From Glutinoglossum americanum (Eukaryota; Ascomycota; Geoglossomycetes; Geoglossales; Geoglossaceae): a DNA stretch of 64,000 nt. The translations under genes and the position numbers were made by a program. This document shows positions 33,566 through 46,089 of the stretch, piece after piece; within the stretch, counting starts at the first letter, position 1; each line of letters starts with the position of its first letter. The DNA is taken from positions 1 through 64,000 of the forward strand of contig JAGHQL010000025.1 in NCBI GenBank assembly GCA_020080175.1. Reading direction: 5' to 3'. The notes under the pieces were generated by a model that ran no database searches, was not told the DNA's origin, and saw only the letters and a list, made by a program, of their open reading frames with translations.

Positions 33566-34986
33566 CTACAATTCGGGCAAATCGTCATCATCATCACCAT
33601 CTTCATCAACATCAATCATCTTCCCCTTTCCCTTCTTGAAATAGGATGTCTTGACCGCCACCGGCATCTTGTGGATGTAATCACCCGTTTTGATAGTCGA
33701 TGAACCATATTCACCAACCCACGTACTCACAAAGTTGTCATTATTCTACTCTTCGTCAGCATTCACCAAGAGACAGTCAAACACTCGAATCGTTACCTTA
33801 ACCTTGCCCCAACCACCTCTTCTAGACACCTCGGTGAACTCGCTCACGCTCTTTCCCTCATTACTGTGATATTCCGCTTGGCGAATGCAGGCATAGCCTT
33901 CATTATCATAGGCGGTGAAATATTGACCATTACTTCGATTATCACCTTGGTTGTCTTGTCCGGCAGTCTTAATCTTATTCTTGTTCTTGTTCTTGTCAGC
34001 ATTGCTAATCAACCCAACCCCCCCGCCAGTAAGAGTATTGCTGCCCGCAAGAGATCCGCCTTCGCTACTTCCTTTACTTTCTTTACCGCTGCTAGCGGTC
34101 ATAGTTTGACCGGACCCTGTGCCGCTCTTGCTAGTTATACTGCTATGGAATGCTCTCTTGTTTTCAAGGATGACACTGTCGTCATCGAAGGCGAGCCTGC
34201 CGCTTTGGCTCCCAGAAGCGGAAGAGCTCTCAGAAGGTTCAGTTGGCTGCATTTCGAGGCCTTGCAAAGAGTTGCTGACAATTTGCATATTCTAAATCAC
34301 TCGTCAATTTCGTGTCATGCAAAGACAATTCATGTCCTAACTCACGTATTCTTCCCCAGAAAACTCGGAGTCGTCATCTTCTTGGCTAAGAACTTCGAGA
34401 CCAGGCTCGGTTTCTGCAATGAACTGAATGCAGGTCTTGCAACGCTGCGGTTACAAAACCGTAGAGTCAATTAGGGTCTTATAAGTCTTGGTGAAACGAT
34501 GTGGCACCCACCGCATTATCAGGGCTGTGACGCTGTGCCTTAGCAAAATCGTTGAGGGTCTTGACCTCTCCACAGGCAAAACAGAGCATCTGATTTGGCT
34601 GCAATCCAGTGCACAACTTGCATTTTATCTGAGCATTGAACATTGTAACCTGTTTTCCACCCTGGTAAATCTTATACCGAAGTTCGTTGAGTTGATTCTC
34701 AGAAAACAAGTCTTTCTTTCGCATTTCCCGGCAAGTTTTGCATCTGATCCTTTATGGCAAAGAACCCCTTAGCACCAGGCTGCCGAAAATACTGGAGGTT
34801 ACCCTTACTTGTCAAAAACAGGGATCGACTTGATACTAAAAAAGCCGCCACATTGTTAGCAGGAAGTCGACTTTTCAGGATTCAAAAGACTTACCGTTGA
34901 GCAACGCCTGGATTACCAAGTTGGGCCTTATTGAAGGCTTTGCCGTAAGCCCTCTCGGCGGCAGTGCCTTTGTACCTATCACTCAT
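33566..34986 (-). CDS. Stc1-domain zinc-binding protein
   Basis: Six exons: 34986-34895, 34835-34809 (27 bp), 34749-34512, 34444-34346, 34291-33797, 33745-33566; 376 aa. The N-terminal half is an Stc1 domain with cysteine pairs CKTC, CKLC and CFAC and the motifs FSENQLNELRYKI and FAKAQRHSPDNA, closing with RCKTCIQF. In fission yeast Stc1 is a LIM-like tandem zinc finger that links the RNAi effector Ago1 to the CLRC histone H3K9 methyltransferase. In filamentous fungi the domain is widespread and its role is mostly untested. The C-terminal half is low-complexity (Ser, Gly, Asn, Lys) and ends in a short folded-looking block and an acidic tail. Many small exons make it easy to mis-annotate. Confidence 0.82.
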
Positions 34987-37740
34987 CTCGAGTTGGAATG
35001 TCAGTGTGAGGATGTAGTCAATGGCAAAGCTGCATCTTGCTTACAGTGCTCTGCTTGATGTTGAAGCAAGAGGTTGCAGCTTGCTAGAAGTCGAAAGAAT
35101 AGGGGTTGCAAGTGTGACAAGCTGAAGTGTTTGATAAGTTAGAGGCTCAAAGATGACGCTGAGTGAAAGTGAAGTGAATAGCATGAGGGTTGAAGAAATA
35201 TTAAGAGCACCCCACCAAAAAAATATGCTCGCACAAAACGATGCAACGCACTCTTACCACGCGTGAGTGGAGGTAGCTAGAACCCGAAGATGTTCTTGAG
35301 CCTCCTCCATGACTCTAAGATTCCCGAAGATCTTTCGGTGCTAAGTTTGACTTGTGTTTATTTGCGAGGTGAACAAACGAACGCCGCACTGACAACACAT
35401 CTGCGTTTATCCAAAGCTCCAAACCGCGTTGAGTCTTGCTGTAAGAGTGACGGATAGTGTGGATTCTTTTTTCGGCTTCCCAGCATGTTTGATTATCTGG
35501 AGGGGTGCAGTACTAGTGTCGGTCCCGCGGTATTAGATTCATCGATATCGATAAGCCTCTCCCATAGCCTTTTTTTAGCTTCGCCTAATCCTTTAATCCA
35601 AAGTATCAAGAAGTTTGTGGAACACACCGACTCAAATGGCAATTGCTCTCTCGCCTCCTATCTCTTCATTCTCGGTGCGTTCTTATATGTGCTTAAATCT
35701 GCCCTAATAAGGAGCCTAGAGGCATTACTGGCTGTTTATAATCGTAGGCACTAGAGCTCTCGGGACCACGCTGAGACGTAAAATCCGACACTGACAGTAG
35801 TACAAGGTATATCTCTTAAGGCCCCGCTTACTCTTGTTAGGATTCCTAGCTGGCTTAGAAGAACGAGGCAGTGTCACTATTCCGGACCCTACTCGCTCAT
35901 TTTGTTGAGACCCCGGAGTAAATAAAAGCGCCGCGAACCCCGGCGCCCATTTGCACCATGATAGTGGGCTTTGCATTTTAATTCCCCTTCCAACATCGGA
36001 GTATTCTAACGTTTAATTATAGACACCAGGCGGAATACTCCATCCACCAGACTGAATGCTCTTTTGCAGTCATCAGAGCGCCAGGCTCACCTCATGTATC
36101 TCACATGTATATGATATCTTGTTCTGTGCAGACGTGGTGGACTTTTACGATTGAGCTTGAGGTATCATGAGAACTGGTATATGGATTCCATATCTATCCC
36201 ATTGCCTGCTCTTAAACTCCAGGGAGTTCGATAGATAGGATTGATGTGGTTTTGCACTGTACTCGTACGAATAAGAGTCCCAATACTCCAGGCTCTGGCT
36301 CCCTCAGCTTACCGTTTTACTTAATGCCTGCTCCATTTCTCGCACATACCATCAAAGCTCTACACTTTGAAGCTTTCGCTACTAGTGGAGACTTTTCATT
36401 TGAGAATCGCTTCTTAACCGCTGGCCATGCGGTTTCCGGTGCCTCCATGATGCATGTGGGGTCTTCTCGAAAACAAATTCATGGACCCCACTTCAGTACG
36501 TATGTTACATCGGGATCCTGAAATCCGGCAGATGTGTTATTGCCAATAACCTTGCCTTTACAAAAAATATTCCAGCGTGTTTCGGTTGGATTGTGTTGTA
36601 CTCTCTGGCAATCATACGCAAGTCAACTCATGATGTGGTGGAGCGGGAACTTGATGTGAACACAAGACACCCACGTGACACACGATCTTGTCTTCGTCGC
36701 GGATCTTACCTGAATGGAGCCTTGCCTGGACAGTTATGTGGTACCTGAACGAATCACCTCGGTGAAGCTGTTGATCAATATTGTTATTTTGTTTTGTTTA
36801 TCCCGCCCCATGCTCTGCGGCAGCCATCGAGCGGGCGAAAAATTGAGCGAGAATTAGAAAATTGTAGTGGAATCGACCGATCATTCGTTGAACTTTATTA
36901 CGTTTCTCCAAGAATCAGGTTCTTCGCCATTTGCACAGGCCACTCTTGGAATGGGACGATCGACAAGGATCGAGAGGATGGAACTAAATTCAGCCTGGTG
37001 CTTTTGACTGGACATGGCAGGTTGGGAGTAAGCCACTTGCACGTCCGGGCCAATCTTTAGCCAGGAACGGGTTTCTAAACCTCAGCCCGTCACAAGCTAC
37101 AGCACTTCAACGAGCCTAGTGCATTTTTGGTGCATCAACTTCGGCTCGGGCTGGAGTGTGATACCATGCAGTAGCTTGGGTTTATTCCCACCAACCTGGT
37201 CGAATGGAAAGGGGTTCGAATGCCTGCGCCCGCTATTTGTCCCCGCTGAGTCAACACTATGTCGTGGGAGTCGCAAAAGCAATCTCTCTATGGCTCGGTA
37301 TGCCGCACCGGAGGAGCACAGAGTGGTCGATGAAGGAAACCTCGTCTTCATCAAAGGCCCAATAAATGGGTAATGGAGGCTTGGTAGTCAGCGACGGTCC
37401 AGCAGGTGGCCCCCATTTTAAGTTGCGACTCGCGTAGCACCAGCTTGCAGGGTGCTGAGCTGTCAACATCGGTCAGAAGTGCATTGCATGGCTTCAAATG
37501 GAGAACAGTGAAATGGAACTTTCATGGTACTACGCAGTACAACCAGTGCGAGATCAGGGAATCGAACACTGTTCGATAAAAGTCCGCCGCTTCTATCGGT
37601 TGCGCCTGTCTGTGCTGATTGGATGTGGCCGGGTGGGATTTTTCCCCTCGTCACGGAAGTACTTTCGAGTTAGAGTAGAGTACCTACGCGAAAAGGTCGC
37701 TCTCGGTACAAACTAGTCAAGAAGGGAGCATTGTCCTCCG
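34987..37740. other. intergenic, no gene supported
   Basis: About 2.7 kb between divergent genes. Open frames (for example 35485-35754, 36246-36521 and 37119-37373) are short and unrecognised. It holds the Stc1-domain gene promoter near 35000-35450; the remainder is plain unique sequence to my eye. Confidence 0.45.
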
Positions 37741-39012
37741 CCCTTCTCATCCTCATCCTTCGCCCCATCTCTCCGTAAGATTAAAAACTACACGCTCATT
37801 TTTCCTGTGATTCGCATCCGTTGGTTCCTTCGCGTCTTGAATCTATCATCCCATCGTCGGATACAAGTTCATACCAGGTTTGGGATCGTTTGGTCAAGCT
37901 GACAGGCTCTGCGTTGGCAGCTTCTACCGCTCGTCTCCTGAGTTGTAACTGCACAACTCAAACCTGACTCTCCGACTTCGCGCGACTTGCGTCGTGTGAG
38001 TAAAATCACCGACTTTATACACTCCCTCTTCGGATTTGGGGTTAGCTTCCGCGTTCCAGGATATTCCTAGATTATCGCGCAAAATTAAGCTTCGCCGACG
38101 AATTGTGGGACTGTCACTTCCGACGGCTGGGTCAATTCTTCCAGTGTACGCGTCGTCTGCCCCGAGCGTCTCTGGTCTGTGGATTTAAGCCAGCACGAAA
38201 AGAATTACCCTTGTCGAAGTTTACTGCCGGAGGAAATTGGTCCTGCGGAGAACGGACAAACTCTCCGGAAATAGGAGCTCTCCCCCTGCTTCATCAAACG
38301 CTCACCTCCCCTGAGCAACTGCCATAGCAAAAAGGCACATCATTTCTGCCGTGACGGTAAAATTCGACCACGAGTGTTCTGGCATCCCCGTCCCCTGCCA
38401 AACGAGGCACACGAGCCACGAAGTAAATTACCTGTGCTACCGTCTAGCCGTTCCAGCAGGGCGTCTGGAGCGGATCAACCTTAAGCGGTGTGCGGTGCCT
38501 TTTTGGCGGAATCGATACCGTTCCCGCAGATTCCGGGTCGTTGGACACTTACGAGCAGCCCAGGCCGCTAGTCCCGTGTCTTGCTTGCCTCTCATCTCGT
38601 CCTCAACCTCTTCTCCACTTCCGACAAAGCGTTGTGGTCGCTTCTCATCCTCTATCTTGCCCACAGGTATCACAGCGATCAGCAGGCAGTACTGGATGCC
38701 GTCGCAATACTCATAACCGGCAGCTAGCTCGAAAATTCATCAGAAGTTTTCCGTCCAGTGTACCCCCCCTTGTGTTCATTTCATGTTATAGATGCTCTTC
38801 ATCGACAGACGGGTTCTGGTAAGTTATCGCCGCTGAGCTCGAAAACTTTCACGCGTCTATTCGGGGTCTCCTGCAAGATCTACAAGATTGTATGCTGATT
38901 ACGCGTTATAAAGATAGTTTCGGACGCCATCACCTTCCATAGAAACAGATCTAATTCTTAATACGTTATCTACTCGCAACGGTGTCCCGAGAAAGGCATC
39001 CAAGCTCGAAAA
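37741..39012 (+). promoter_or_regulatory. probable long 5' leader/promoter of the Ime2-like kinase gene
   Basis: Pyrimidine-rich and C/T-rich sequence continues for over 1 kb before the kinase ATG. A consensus donor GTAAGT at 38820 and an AG at 39003-39004, nine bases before the ATG, would remove a 5'-UTR intron. There is no transcript evidence. Confidence 0.35.
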
Positions 39013-41605
39013 ATGACGGTCTCCAACGAACTTTCGCACCGGAATTCGGCGCTATGGTCCGGTGGGGCCGTCTGCCTCGAGGATAAATTTGAAGTTCTTA
39101 AAGATATTGGCGATGGCAGCTTCGGAAGCGTTGTGCTAGCTCGTGTGCGCAGCGGCGGGGCTCATGTCGCGCGTAGGGGGACCATTGTGAGTTTGACACG
39201 AGACAATGATCCCAGGAAGCAAATGGTGTTGTACTAACTTGCCAACCAGGTTGCAGTTAAGACGATGAAAAAGACATTCGATTCCTTTTCGCCATGCTTG
39301 GAGTTGAGAGAGGTCATATTTCTCCGGTCGTTGCCCGTCCATCCTCATCTGGTTCCAGCGCTCGATATCTTCCTCGACCCGATAAGCAAGAAGCTACACA
39401 TCTGTATGGAGTACATGGATGGAAATCTCTACCAATTAATGAAGGCTCGCGACCATAAGTCTCTGGACGGAACCAGCGTCAAAAGTATTCTCTATCAGAT
39501 CTTATCTGGTCTTGACCATATTCACGCGAATGGATTTTTTCATCGTGACATCAAGCCCGAAAATATACTTGTTTCTACATCATCTCCTCAAGACTCTAGC
39601 ACTACTTTTCGTCGTTATTCGTCTCTAGTCACACCACCTTCGACACCGCCGTCCTATACAGTAAAAATTGCGGATTTCGGTTTAGCGAGGGAAATCAAGT
39701 CCAAGTTACCCTACACTACCTATGTCTCTACCCGCTGGTATAGAGCTCCGGAGGTACTACTTCGTGCAGGTGAATATTCTGCACCCGTCGATATCTGGGC
39801 TATTGGCGCTATGGCAGTGGAAGTTGCGACTCTGAAGCCCTTGTTTCCTGGAGGTAACGAGGTGGACCAAGTGTGGCGAGTTTGTGAGATCATGGGTAGT
39901 CCAGGGAATTGGTACAACAAAGCGGGTAACAAAGTTGGAGGTGGTGATTGGGGAGAGGGCATAAGGCTGGCCCAAAAGCTAGGGTTCTCGTTCCCAAGGG
40001 TCTGTACACTCTATAAAGGCAACGTCATAAAGTTTACTAACATACGCATAGATGTGCCCACATAACATGGATACTATACTTCAATCACCACAGTGGCCGG
40101 CGTCATTCTGCCATTTCGTAACGTGGTGTCTGATGTGGGATCCGAAAAATCGGCCAACGGCGGCTCAAGCAATGAGCCATGAATACTTCATGGATGCCGT
40201 AGACCCCCTGCGGCCGAGATCTTCCGCATCGCGAATTCTGGGCCGGAAACATTCAGATATAAGCACTAAGACACCAAAAGATGAATCATCTCCAACGCTC
40301 AGCTCAAAGGCATCTTGGTTCCGGAAGTCCCTGATTGGAAGAGAGAGTAGTGTCACATCTGTTTCGCAACAGAATGGTGGAGGGCCGGTTCAGACTCAGT
40401 CTCCAAGACCGTCCCCAGAATATCTCAACACACCAACTATTCAAACAGCTGCGCCAAAAGTCAGGCCTTTTGCCGATAAAAGAGCCACATGGACAACTGG
40501 CATGGCACCATCTAACGGGGCTCCCATGCCGATACTACCTACTATTAGGCCTATTTCTCCGTTGTCCGATACAGTTACAGCGCAAGCGCGGGTGAACCAG
40601 CAGAATAGTGACAATCGGAGAAGGTCCGCGATAGATGACAAGACGGTAAAGAAGATTGGTCGTCAGTTGTCTGTAGCTTCCAGCGGTAATCATCATATCG
40701 ACATTCACCGCCAGCAAGCGGAAAGGGCTCTCAGCGGAAATGGTGGACTTGTGTCGCCGCCAAGTGGACATAAAGAGAGTTCTTCGTTCTTTTCCTTCTC
40801 ACATCTACGTAAGCGTGCCCGAAGGCTTTCTGGTCGCCACCAAGCGCCGCTTTCACCAAATTCCGACGATATTGAGGCCAATGCTGGCTGTGGGCCTTGG
40901 TCAAGCAATCGATCCTCAATGGTTATTGATCCTCCACCAATTCCAAATGCAGCACCGGGTCATAACGAATTCAAGGATCTCGACAGAGCTCTCCAAAACG
41001 TGCGATACAGTCTGGACACTTCCGTTACCGTATCTATCCCACAGCATGGTGGGGTCGGCAGACACTACCAGTATCCACACTCGAACAATGGGGCGTTGAA
41101 AAGACATCACTCTTTGCCACAGCAACAGCAGCAGGCTCGATCCGTTGATAACTTGCAAGCGGCTGCAGCTGTCAGCGGACCAATCTCTAGTCGAACCCGT
41201 CGCGCAATGCAGATGTCAGTTCACCGCTACGAGACGCCAGATGAAGAGGAAGAGCTACTTGATGAAGCCTTAAGTTCTGCACATAAGGCGGCCTCCCGCC
41301 TTGATCAATACGCTAGGCCCGAGAATCGCACTCATCGCAACTCTTACGTATACAACAAAGAAACGCAGCATACCCCACTTAGACAGTCCTCAAGCAACCT
41401 AGGGCTTTCGAACCCTTACCCAACCCCATCACCTTCCGCAAACCGCAATAGCGTCGCTTTCGATCCAGACGGCGTGCACGCTCAGAGCAAGGCTCTTGAC
41501 ATCAGCAAACGCCGTTCTGATAATGACCACATAACCCCCAAATGGCCGACTCCGCCTTATGAGGAAAACGAATGGACTGCTTCAGTACTTGCGGCCTGCA
41601 GATGA
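39013..41605 (+). CDS. ime2: Ime2/RCK-family serine/threonine protein kinase
   Basis: CDK-like/MAPK-like kinase of the Ime2-ImeB-MAK family, which controls meiosis and sexual or light-dependent development. Exons 39013-39186, 39250-39999 and 40052-41605; 825 aa. Kinase domain about residues 25-330: glycine loop GDGSFGSVVLA, VAVKTMKK (catalytic Lys), HRDIKPENIL, DFGLAREI, and activation loop TTYVSTRWYRAPE with the family T-x-Y. The insert SSPQDSSTTFRR between HRD and DFG is typical of fungal members. FPRMCPHNMDTIL spans the second intron. The C-terminal 500 residues are disordered, rich in Ser, Pro and Gln, with many possible phosphosites. The donor of intron 2 (GTCTGT) is weak, but the join preserves the conserved sequence. 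Confidence 0.9.
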
Positions 41606-42902
41606 TATCTCGAAAATATATTACTAATTCACTTCTCTCCTTTTTAACTCATAATTATTCTGCGATCAGCAACCTCAGCCTATCGGCCTTTTGTTTCGTT
41701 TGTCGATGTTTTGTTTATAGCGTTTAAAGTTGTTTCTTGAGGTCTGGTGAGATTGCCACTCTATCCCGGAGTCAGAGCAACCCAGAAATCGTCTCGAAAT
41801 TGCGAAATCTGCTGTCCAACGCATTGTCAGTCTGGAACCGGCTACGGCGAGAAAAGTGATAGGCGTGCTTTTGCTCTCATGGCTGGTGTTTGGCTTTAAT
41901 GTCCTGTGCTTCTATCTTACTCCTACATATTTCTTCCAGATTGGCCCTCATTTTGCATCTTTGCTCAATCTGTAGCTGGGTGGGCGTGGGTACCCGGCGT
42001 TCTTTGTTCAGCTTCATACCCCCAAGGGCCACTAGATTCTATGGACCCATCGTTTTTGCGAGTTTGTAAAAAAAGGAAAAAAAACAGTACCCCATCCAAC
42101 TGGACAGCTATCTCATTGTCTCTTTTGTCCTACATGTTTGACGGTTAGGGTAATGTCCCACCATTTTTTTCAATTCGTGTGTATGGCCACCTTTTGGGTG
42201 ACGAGTATGTCATTGCTAAAGCAAGATGTTTCATAGGGCAGCAGCGGGATGTTCACCGTCGCTGTGTCTGTTGGCTGGTACAAAAGGAGAGGACTTCTTT
42301 GCTATAAATTATAGACTTAGGAAAATTAAAAGGCTTCATCGCCGAAAATCTACCCCAATATCCTATTATCCACTGGAAAGCTGACCCCTAACCCTAGTTC
42401 TGTAAACAAGTGCTCTTACGAATGTCGGAAGTACCATTATACGTAGGTGGGAGATAAAAGCTCTGGCGCGCCCCCATAGCTATAAGAACGTTCTTATTAC
42501 ACCGATATGCATAGCGTTACAAATACTATGATATACGGGTATGCCCCCTCGAGCACCCATGGTATCGCGCTGTGTGGCAGAATTGGTAGGGCGAGATGAT
42601 ATTGAAGACTTTCAAGTGGAGTAATATCCTTCTAACACCAATAATGGGATGCTACCAAACAATCTCGAAATGGCTCTCACAAACGCTCTGGAACGCACAG
42701 ACAGAGCACCTGGTCTTCTCAGCTCCGATTGACGTACATACAATAGATGTGCGTGGATCAGTTGGTGACCTAAACACAATACAAGCACAGGCGAGTGGTT
42801 GAGTCAAATCAAAATCCAGACTTCCCAAACCAATACCTTCCACAACGCGAGCAGAGACAACATCGTGGAGACGAGAGAGCAAACTCATCACCAGCGGCAA
42901 CC
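41606..42902. other. intergenic between kinase and RRP42
   Basis: 1.3 kb with the kinase 3' UTR and the RRP42 promoter. A tRNA-like word at 42575 was checked and rejected. No other feature. Confidence 0.5.
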
Positions 42903-44145
42903 ATGCCTCCTCCCTTAACCCATCCCCTCTTCTCTCCCCCAGAACTCTCCTACACACACACCTCCCTCCTGCTCCAACCCCCCATCCGCCCCGACGCCCG
43001 CACACCCACACAATTCCGCCCAATTATCGCAGAGACCAATATCCTACCCGGTACGAACGGCAGCGCGCGGATCTGCTTCCCGGACGGGAATGAGGCTGTT
43101 GTAGGGGTGAAAGCGGAGGTGGAGAGGTCGGCGGGGGTTATTGGGTCCTTATTAAGGAAGGGAGGGCGAGGGGAGGGCGGGGGTGGGGATGATAATGAGG
43201 AGGAGGGTAGGAAAGGAGTGGGTGAGAACGCGTGGGTGGAATTGACGATTGAGATTCCAGGCCTCCGTGACGATGACGCGCTTCCTGTGTTCCTGGCAGC
43301 TATGCTGAACGAGGCACTACTGGCATCCGGGGATCTCGTTGATCGGTTATGGATCAACCAGAGATGGCATTGGAAATTATATATTGACGTGAGTATCTCC
43401 ACCTATCTACCGCCCAACTGGCCATCTCCAACAAAAATAATAACCGCCTGCTAACTCCCCACAAAACAACTAGATCCTCCTCCTCTCCCCACCACTCTCC
43501 TACCCCATCCCCCTCCTCTCACTAACCACACACCTCGCCCTCCTCTCCGCCCGCCTCCCCCGCCTAATCTCCGAAGCAGACGAAGACCCCCTCTTCGACA
43601 ACGACTGGGAGGCTTCCATACACCTCTACCCCCGTCATAATAAGTCGTCCGAACCCACACCATCAAAACCCACCGCCACAAAACCCAAACCCCGCGAACA
43701 ACCACCTGTAACCCTCCTCGTAACCGTCGTCGGAGAAAACATCTTCTTCGACCCCTCCCTCGAAGAAATCGCGGTCGCTGACCTCCTCCTCGCCGTCTCC
43801 ATCAGCGAGACGATCGACGACTCCGAACCCCCCCCAGAACCAAAACCCACCACCACCAAACCCCCCCGCAACATCCGCCTCCTCTCCCTCCGCACGATAG
43901 ACCCCCCTGCCCGCCTCACACCCCCGGGTGTCCCGGACGCGCTCAACACAGCCGTCACGCAGGCCGAGACCCCGAAGAATAAAGCTGCAACTACAGATGC
44001 GGATGTAGATTATAGTGGGGTATGGGTCCCTCCGAAGGGCGGATCGAAGCGGAAGCTTATAGGGCGGATAATACAGATGGTTATTGAGCACGGAGGGGTT
44101 GGGGAAGAAGTGCTGGAGGGATTAGAGGGAGTAGATGTTGGGTGA
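42903..44145 (+). CDS. RRP42: exosome complex subunit Rrp42
   Basis: RNase PH-fold subunit of the six-member ring of the RNA exosome, which acts in 3'-5' RNA processing in nucleus and cytoplasm; the ring subunits are catalytically inert. Exons 42903-43388 and 43474-44145; 385 aa. Motifs: RPDARTPTQFRPI, LPGTNGSARI, GVKAEVERS and the second-half strand TLLVTVVGENIFFDPSLEE, matching yeast Rrp42 block by block. Two low-complexity inserts (GGRGEGGGGDDNEEE near residue 90; Pro/Thr/Lys-rich near 230 and 290) make it longer than the yeast protein (265 aa). The ATG at 42903 has a good context (GCAACC) and gives the expected N-terminus. Confidence 0.9.
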
Positions 44146-44735
44146 GGAGCTTTTTGCTCAGAGCTGACCAACATAGAAAGGATTGATATGTATATACAAG
44201 TCTCAAGAGAGCTAGAAATACAAACAAGTTAAAAACCAAATACCCTCAGTTATGTACCACCCAGACTCCCTCTAATCACAGCCTCTGTGCTACAGACCAG
44301 CAAAGCCCAGATCTAGGAGACCACAATCTTTGTATAAACAGAGAGAGTGATGGCGTTACCTATCGGGCCCCTTCAAAAATTTGAAAAGTAGCGGCAAAAC
44401 GTCGCTTCAGTTCGGAGAAGGAATCTACCAACAGGGTTCATTCTTCGCACACAGACTGATTGGCACGCCACTGAAGAGGAACCGTGACAACTCAAAGCTG
44501 TGCGATTTTCAGGAATTACGCAGACGCAGGGAAGCTGAGGGATTCAGCTACCGATAGCCCTCAGTATAAGGACTTTTGTAGTGCTCAAGGTTTCGGCCGC
44601 TGGCACCGCTCTTTAGTGCCAGCTATACTTCTTTAATTAGCGTGAGCTTGTAGGAGTGGATAAATAGAAAATAAATATCATGGAGCTGCCGGTCGTAACA
44701 GGCAGTCCTACATACGCGCAAAGGATTAAACTTAG
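44146..44735. other. convergent 3' flanks of RRP42 and RING-CH gene
   Basis: 590 bp between two convergent stop codons, holding both 3' UTRs. No other feature recognised. Confidence 0.5.
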
Positions 44736-46089
44736 TTATTGATCTTTCTTCTGGCCACCGTTGGGCGAGGCAGGATTTCCATCATCATCCGCATCATCAT
44801 CGCCTTGGACGTCCTGAACTCTCTCCCCAGCTTTCTCCAGCAACCTCCGACTCCATGCCCTGACACCTTTATAAACGCCCTTCGGGAAGAACGGTTAGCA
44901 CTGCATTCAAGCCATGGAGGAAGCGCGGAACGCACCCATAAGAATGTGCCAACGCCGATAAGAACCACTATCCAACTAATTGAAGCTAATCTATCTCTGC
45001 CTGTCCCGCCCGCCGCCCTGCCCCCTCCACCTATCAGGCCTGAACTTCGCAGATTCCACCACCCTGAAGGCCCTAACATCCATAGAACCTTCATAAAGCT
45101 TAGCAGTCCTAGACTAGCCAAACCTTTGAGGAAATGCTCAAGCCATGACGCCGGCTCGTACTCCGCGACAGGTTCACTCTTAGCCCCCAGCTTACTTAAG
45201 GGCACTGACGAAACCGTGGTATACGGGTCGAGGTAGAGGTTGATGATTGGATCGGCTACAAAGCCGAGAAGGAACATGGTGAAAAGGAGAATTGAGAACG
45301 TAAGGAGGAGTTGAAGCACTAAGGCGGGGGCGAGAATAGGTCAGCAAATATAATTTGGAAAACTGTAGTATAACTTAAGGGCACTCTCAGGCCAAGAGAA
45401 CTTGTGGAAGAATCCGCATGCCCAGGTGAGGACACGGATATCATAAGGGCTTCATCTGTAGGAGGCGATGCAGGATATTCGGAAACAAGAGCAGACGCGG
45501 CTGAGCAATTTGATTCCAGGCCGCTTTGGTACCACTTCACCTGACTGAGGGCATCCCGAGCGCTCTTCACAGCTTCACGATATCTGACAGGGCATCAACA
45601 TCTTCAATCTTCATATCCAAAATGCCTACCTTTACTACTAACCCATCTCCCTACCCGCATTCTTTCCAATCTGTATCTGAATCCGCATGTTGGACAATCC
45701 CAGTAATTTCTCCGCCCATAGCCTGGGTCTGCATGGCGCCAGGCCTGCAAGCAGCCTTCGTGGACATATCGCGATGAGCCTTTGCACTTGCACGGGCTGA
45801 TCAAGCGACCCAAGTCGGGGTCCTCGGACACGTATGTCACGGATGGTTGAGGCTGAAGAACATTAGGAAGACTGGTCGAAAGAGGTTCAAATGTAGGAAG
45901 AACTGTATCGAGACAGATACGGCAGGTTCGAGGCCCGTAATGCCTTGGACGCCTTGGAGGTGCGGGTCGAACTCTTTCGTTTGAACCATTTGCCTGCGCA
46001 TATGTCGATCCTCGCGCGTCACCAGGTTCTTCCGGCCAGTCGCCTGGCCGCTTCCATTGAGGATTCTGTTGGGAAGTGGAGGAGGCCAT
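44736..46089 (-). CDS. RING-CH (RINGv) membrane E3 ubiquitin ligase
   Basis: Membrane-bound MARCH-type ubiquitin ligase. Exons 46089-45630, 45318-44936 and 44879-44736; 328 aa. RINGv motif: CRIC near residue 56, then CKCKGSSRYVHEGCLQAW with the His-Cys pair, and CPTC. It is followed by FRYRLERMRVGRWVSS and two or three membrane segments (LLTFSILLFTMFLLGFVADP and ISWIVVLIGVGTFLW). The C-terminus is KGVRAWSRRLLEKAGERVQD followed by an Asp-rich tail. Intron 1 is 311 bp, much longer than others here. Intron 2 (56 bp) has GTGCGT, GCTAAC and AAG ends; reading through it gives an unconserved basic tail, so I removed it. Confidence 0.85.

Noticed and set aside
42570-42640. tRNA-like sequence (GTGGCAGAATTGGTAGGGCGA)
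   Set aside because: No matching T-arm (GTTCGAATC) or acceptor pairing follows within tRNA distance.
44732-44935. Long basic C-terminus of the RING-CH protein in the straight reading frame
   Set aside because: Conserved WSRRLLEKAGERV lies in another frame joined by a 56-bp intron with good splice signals.
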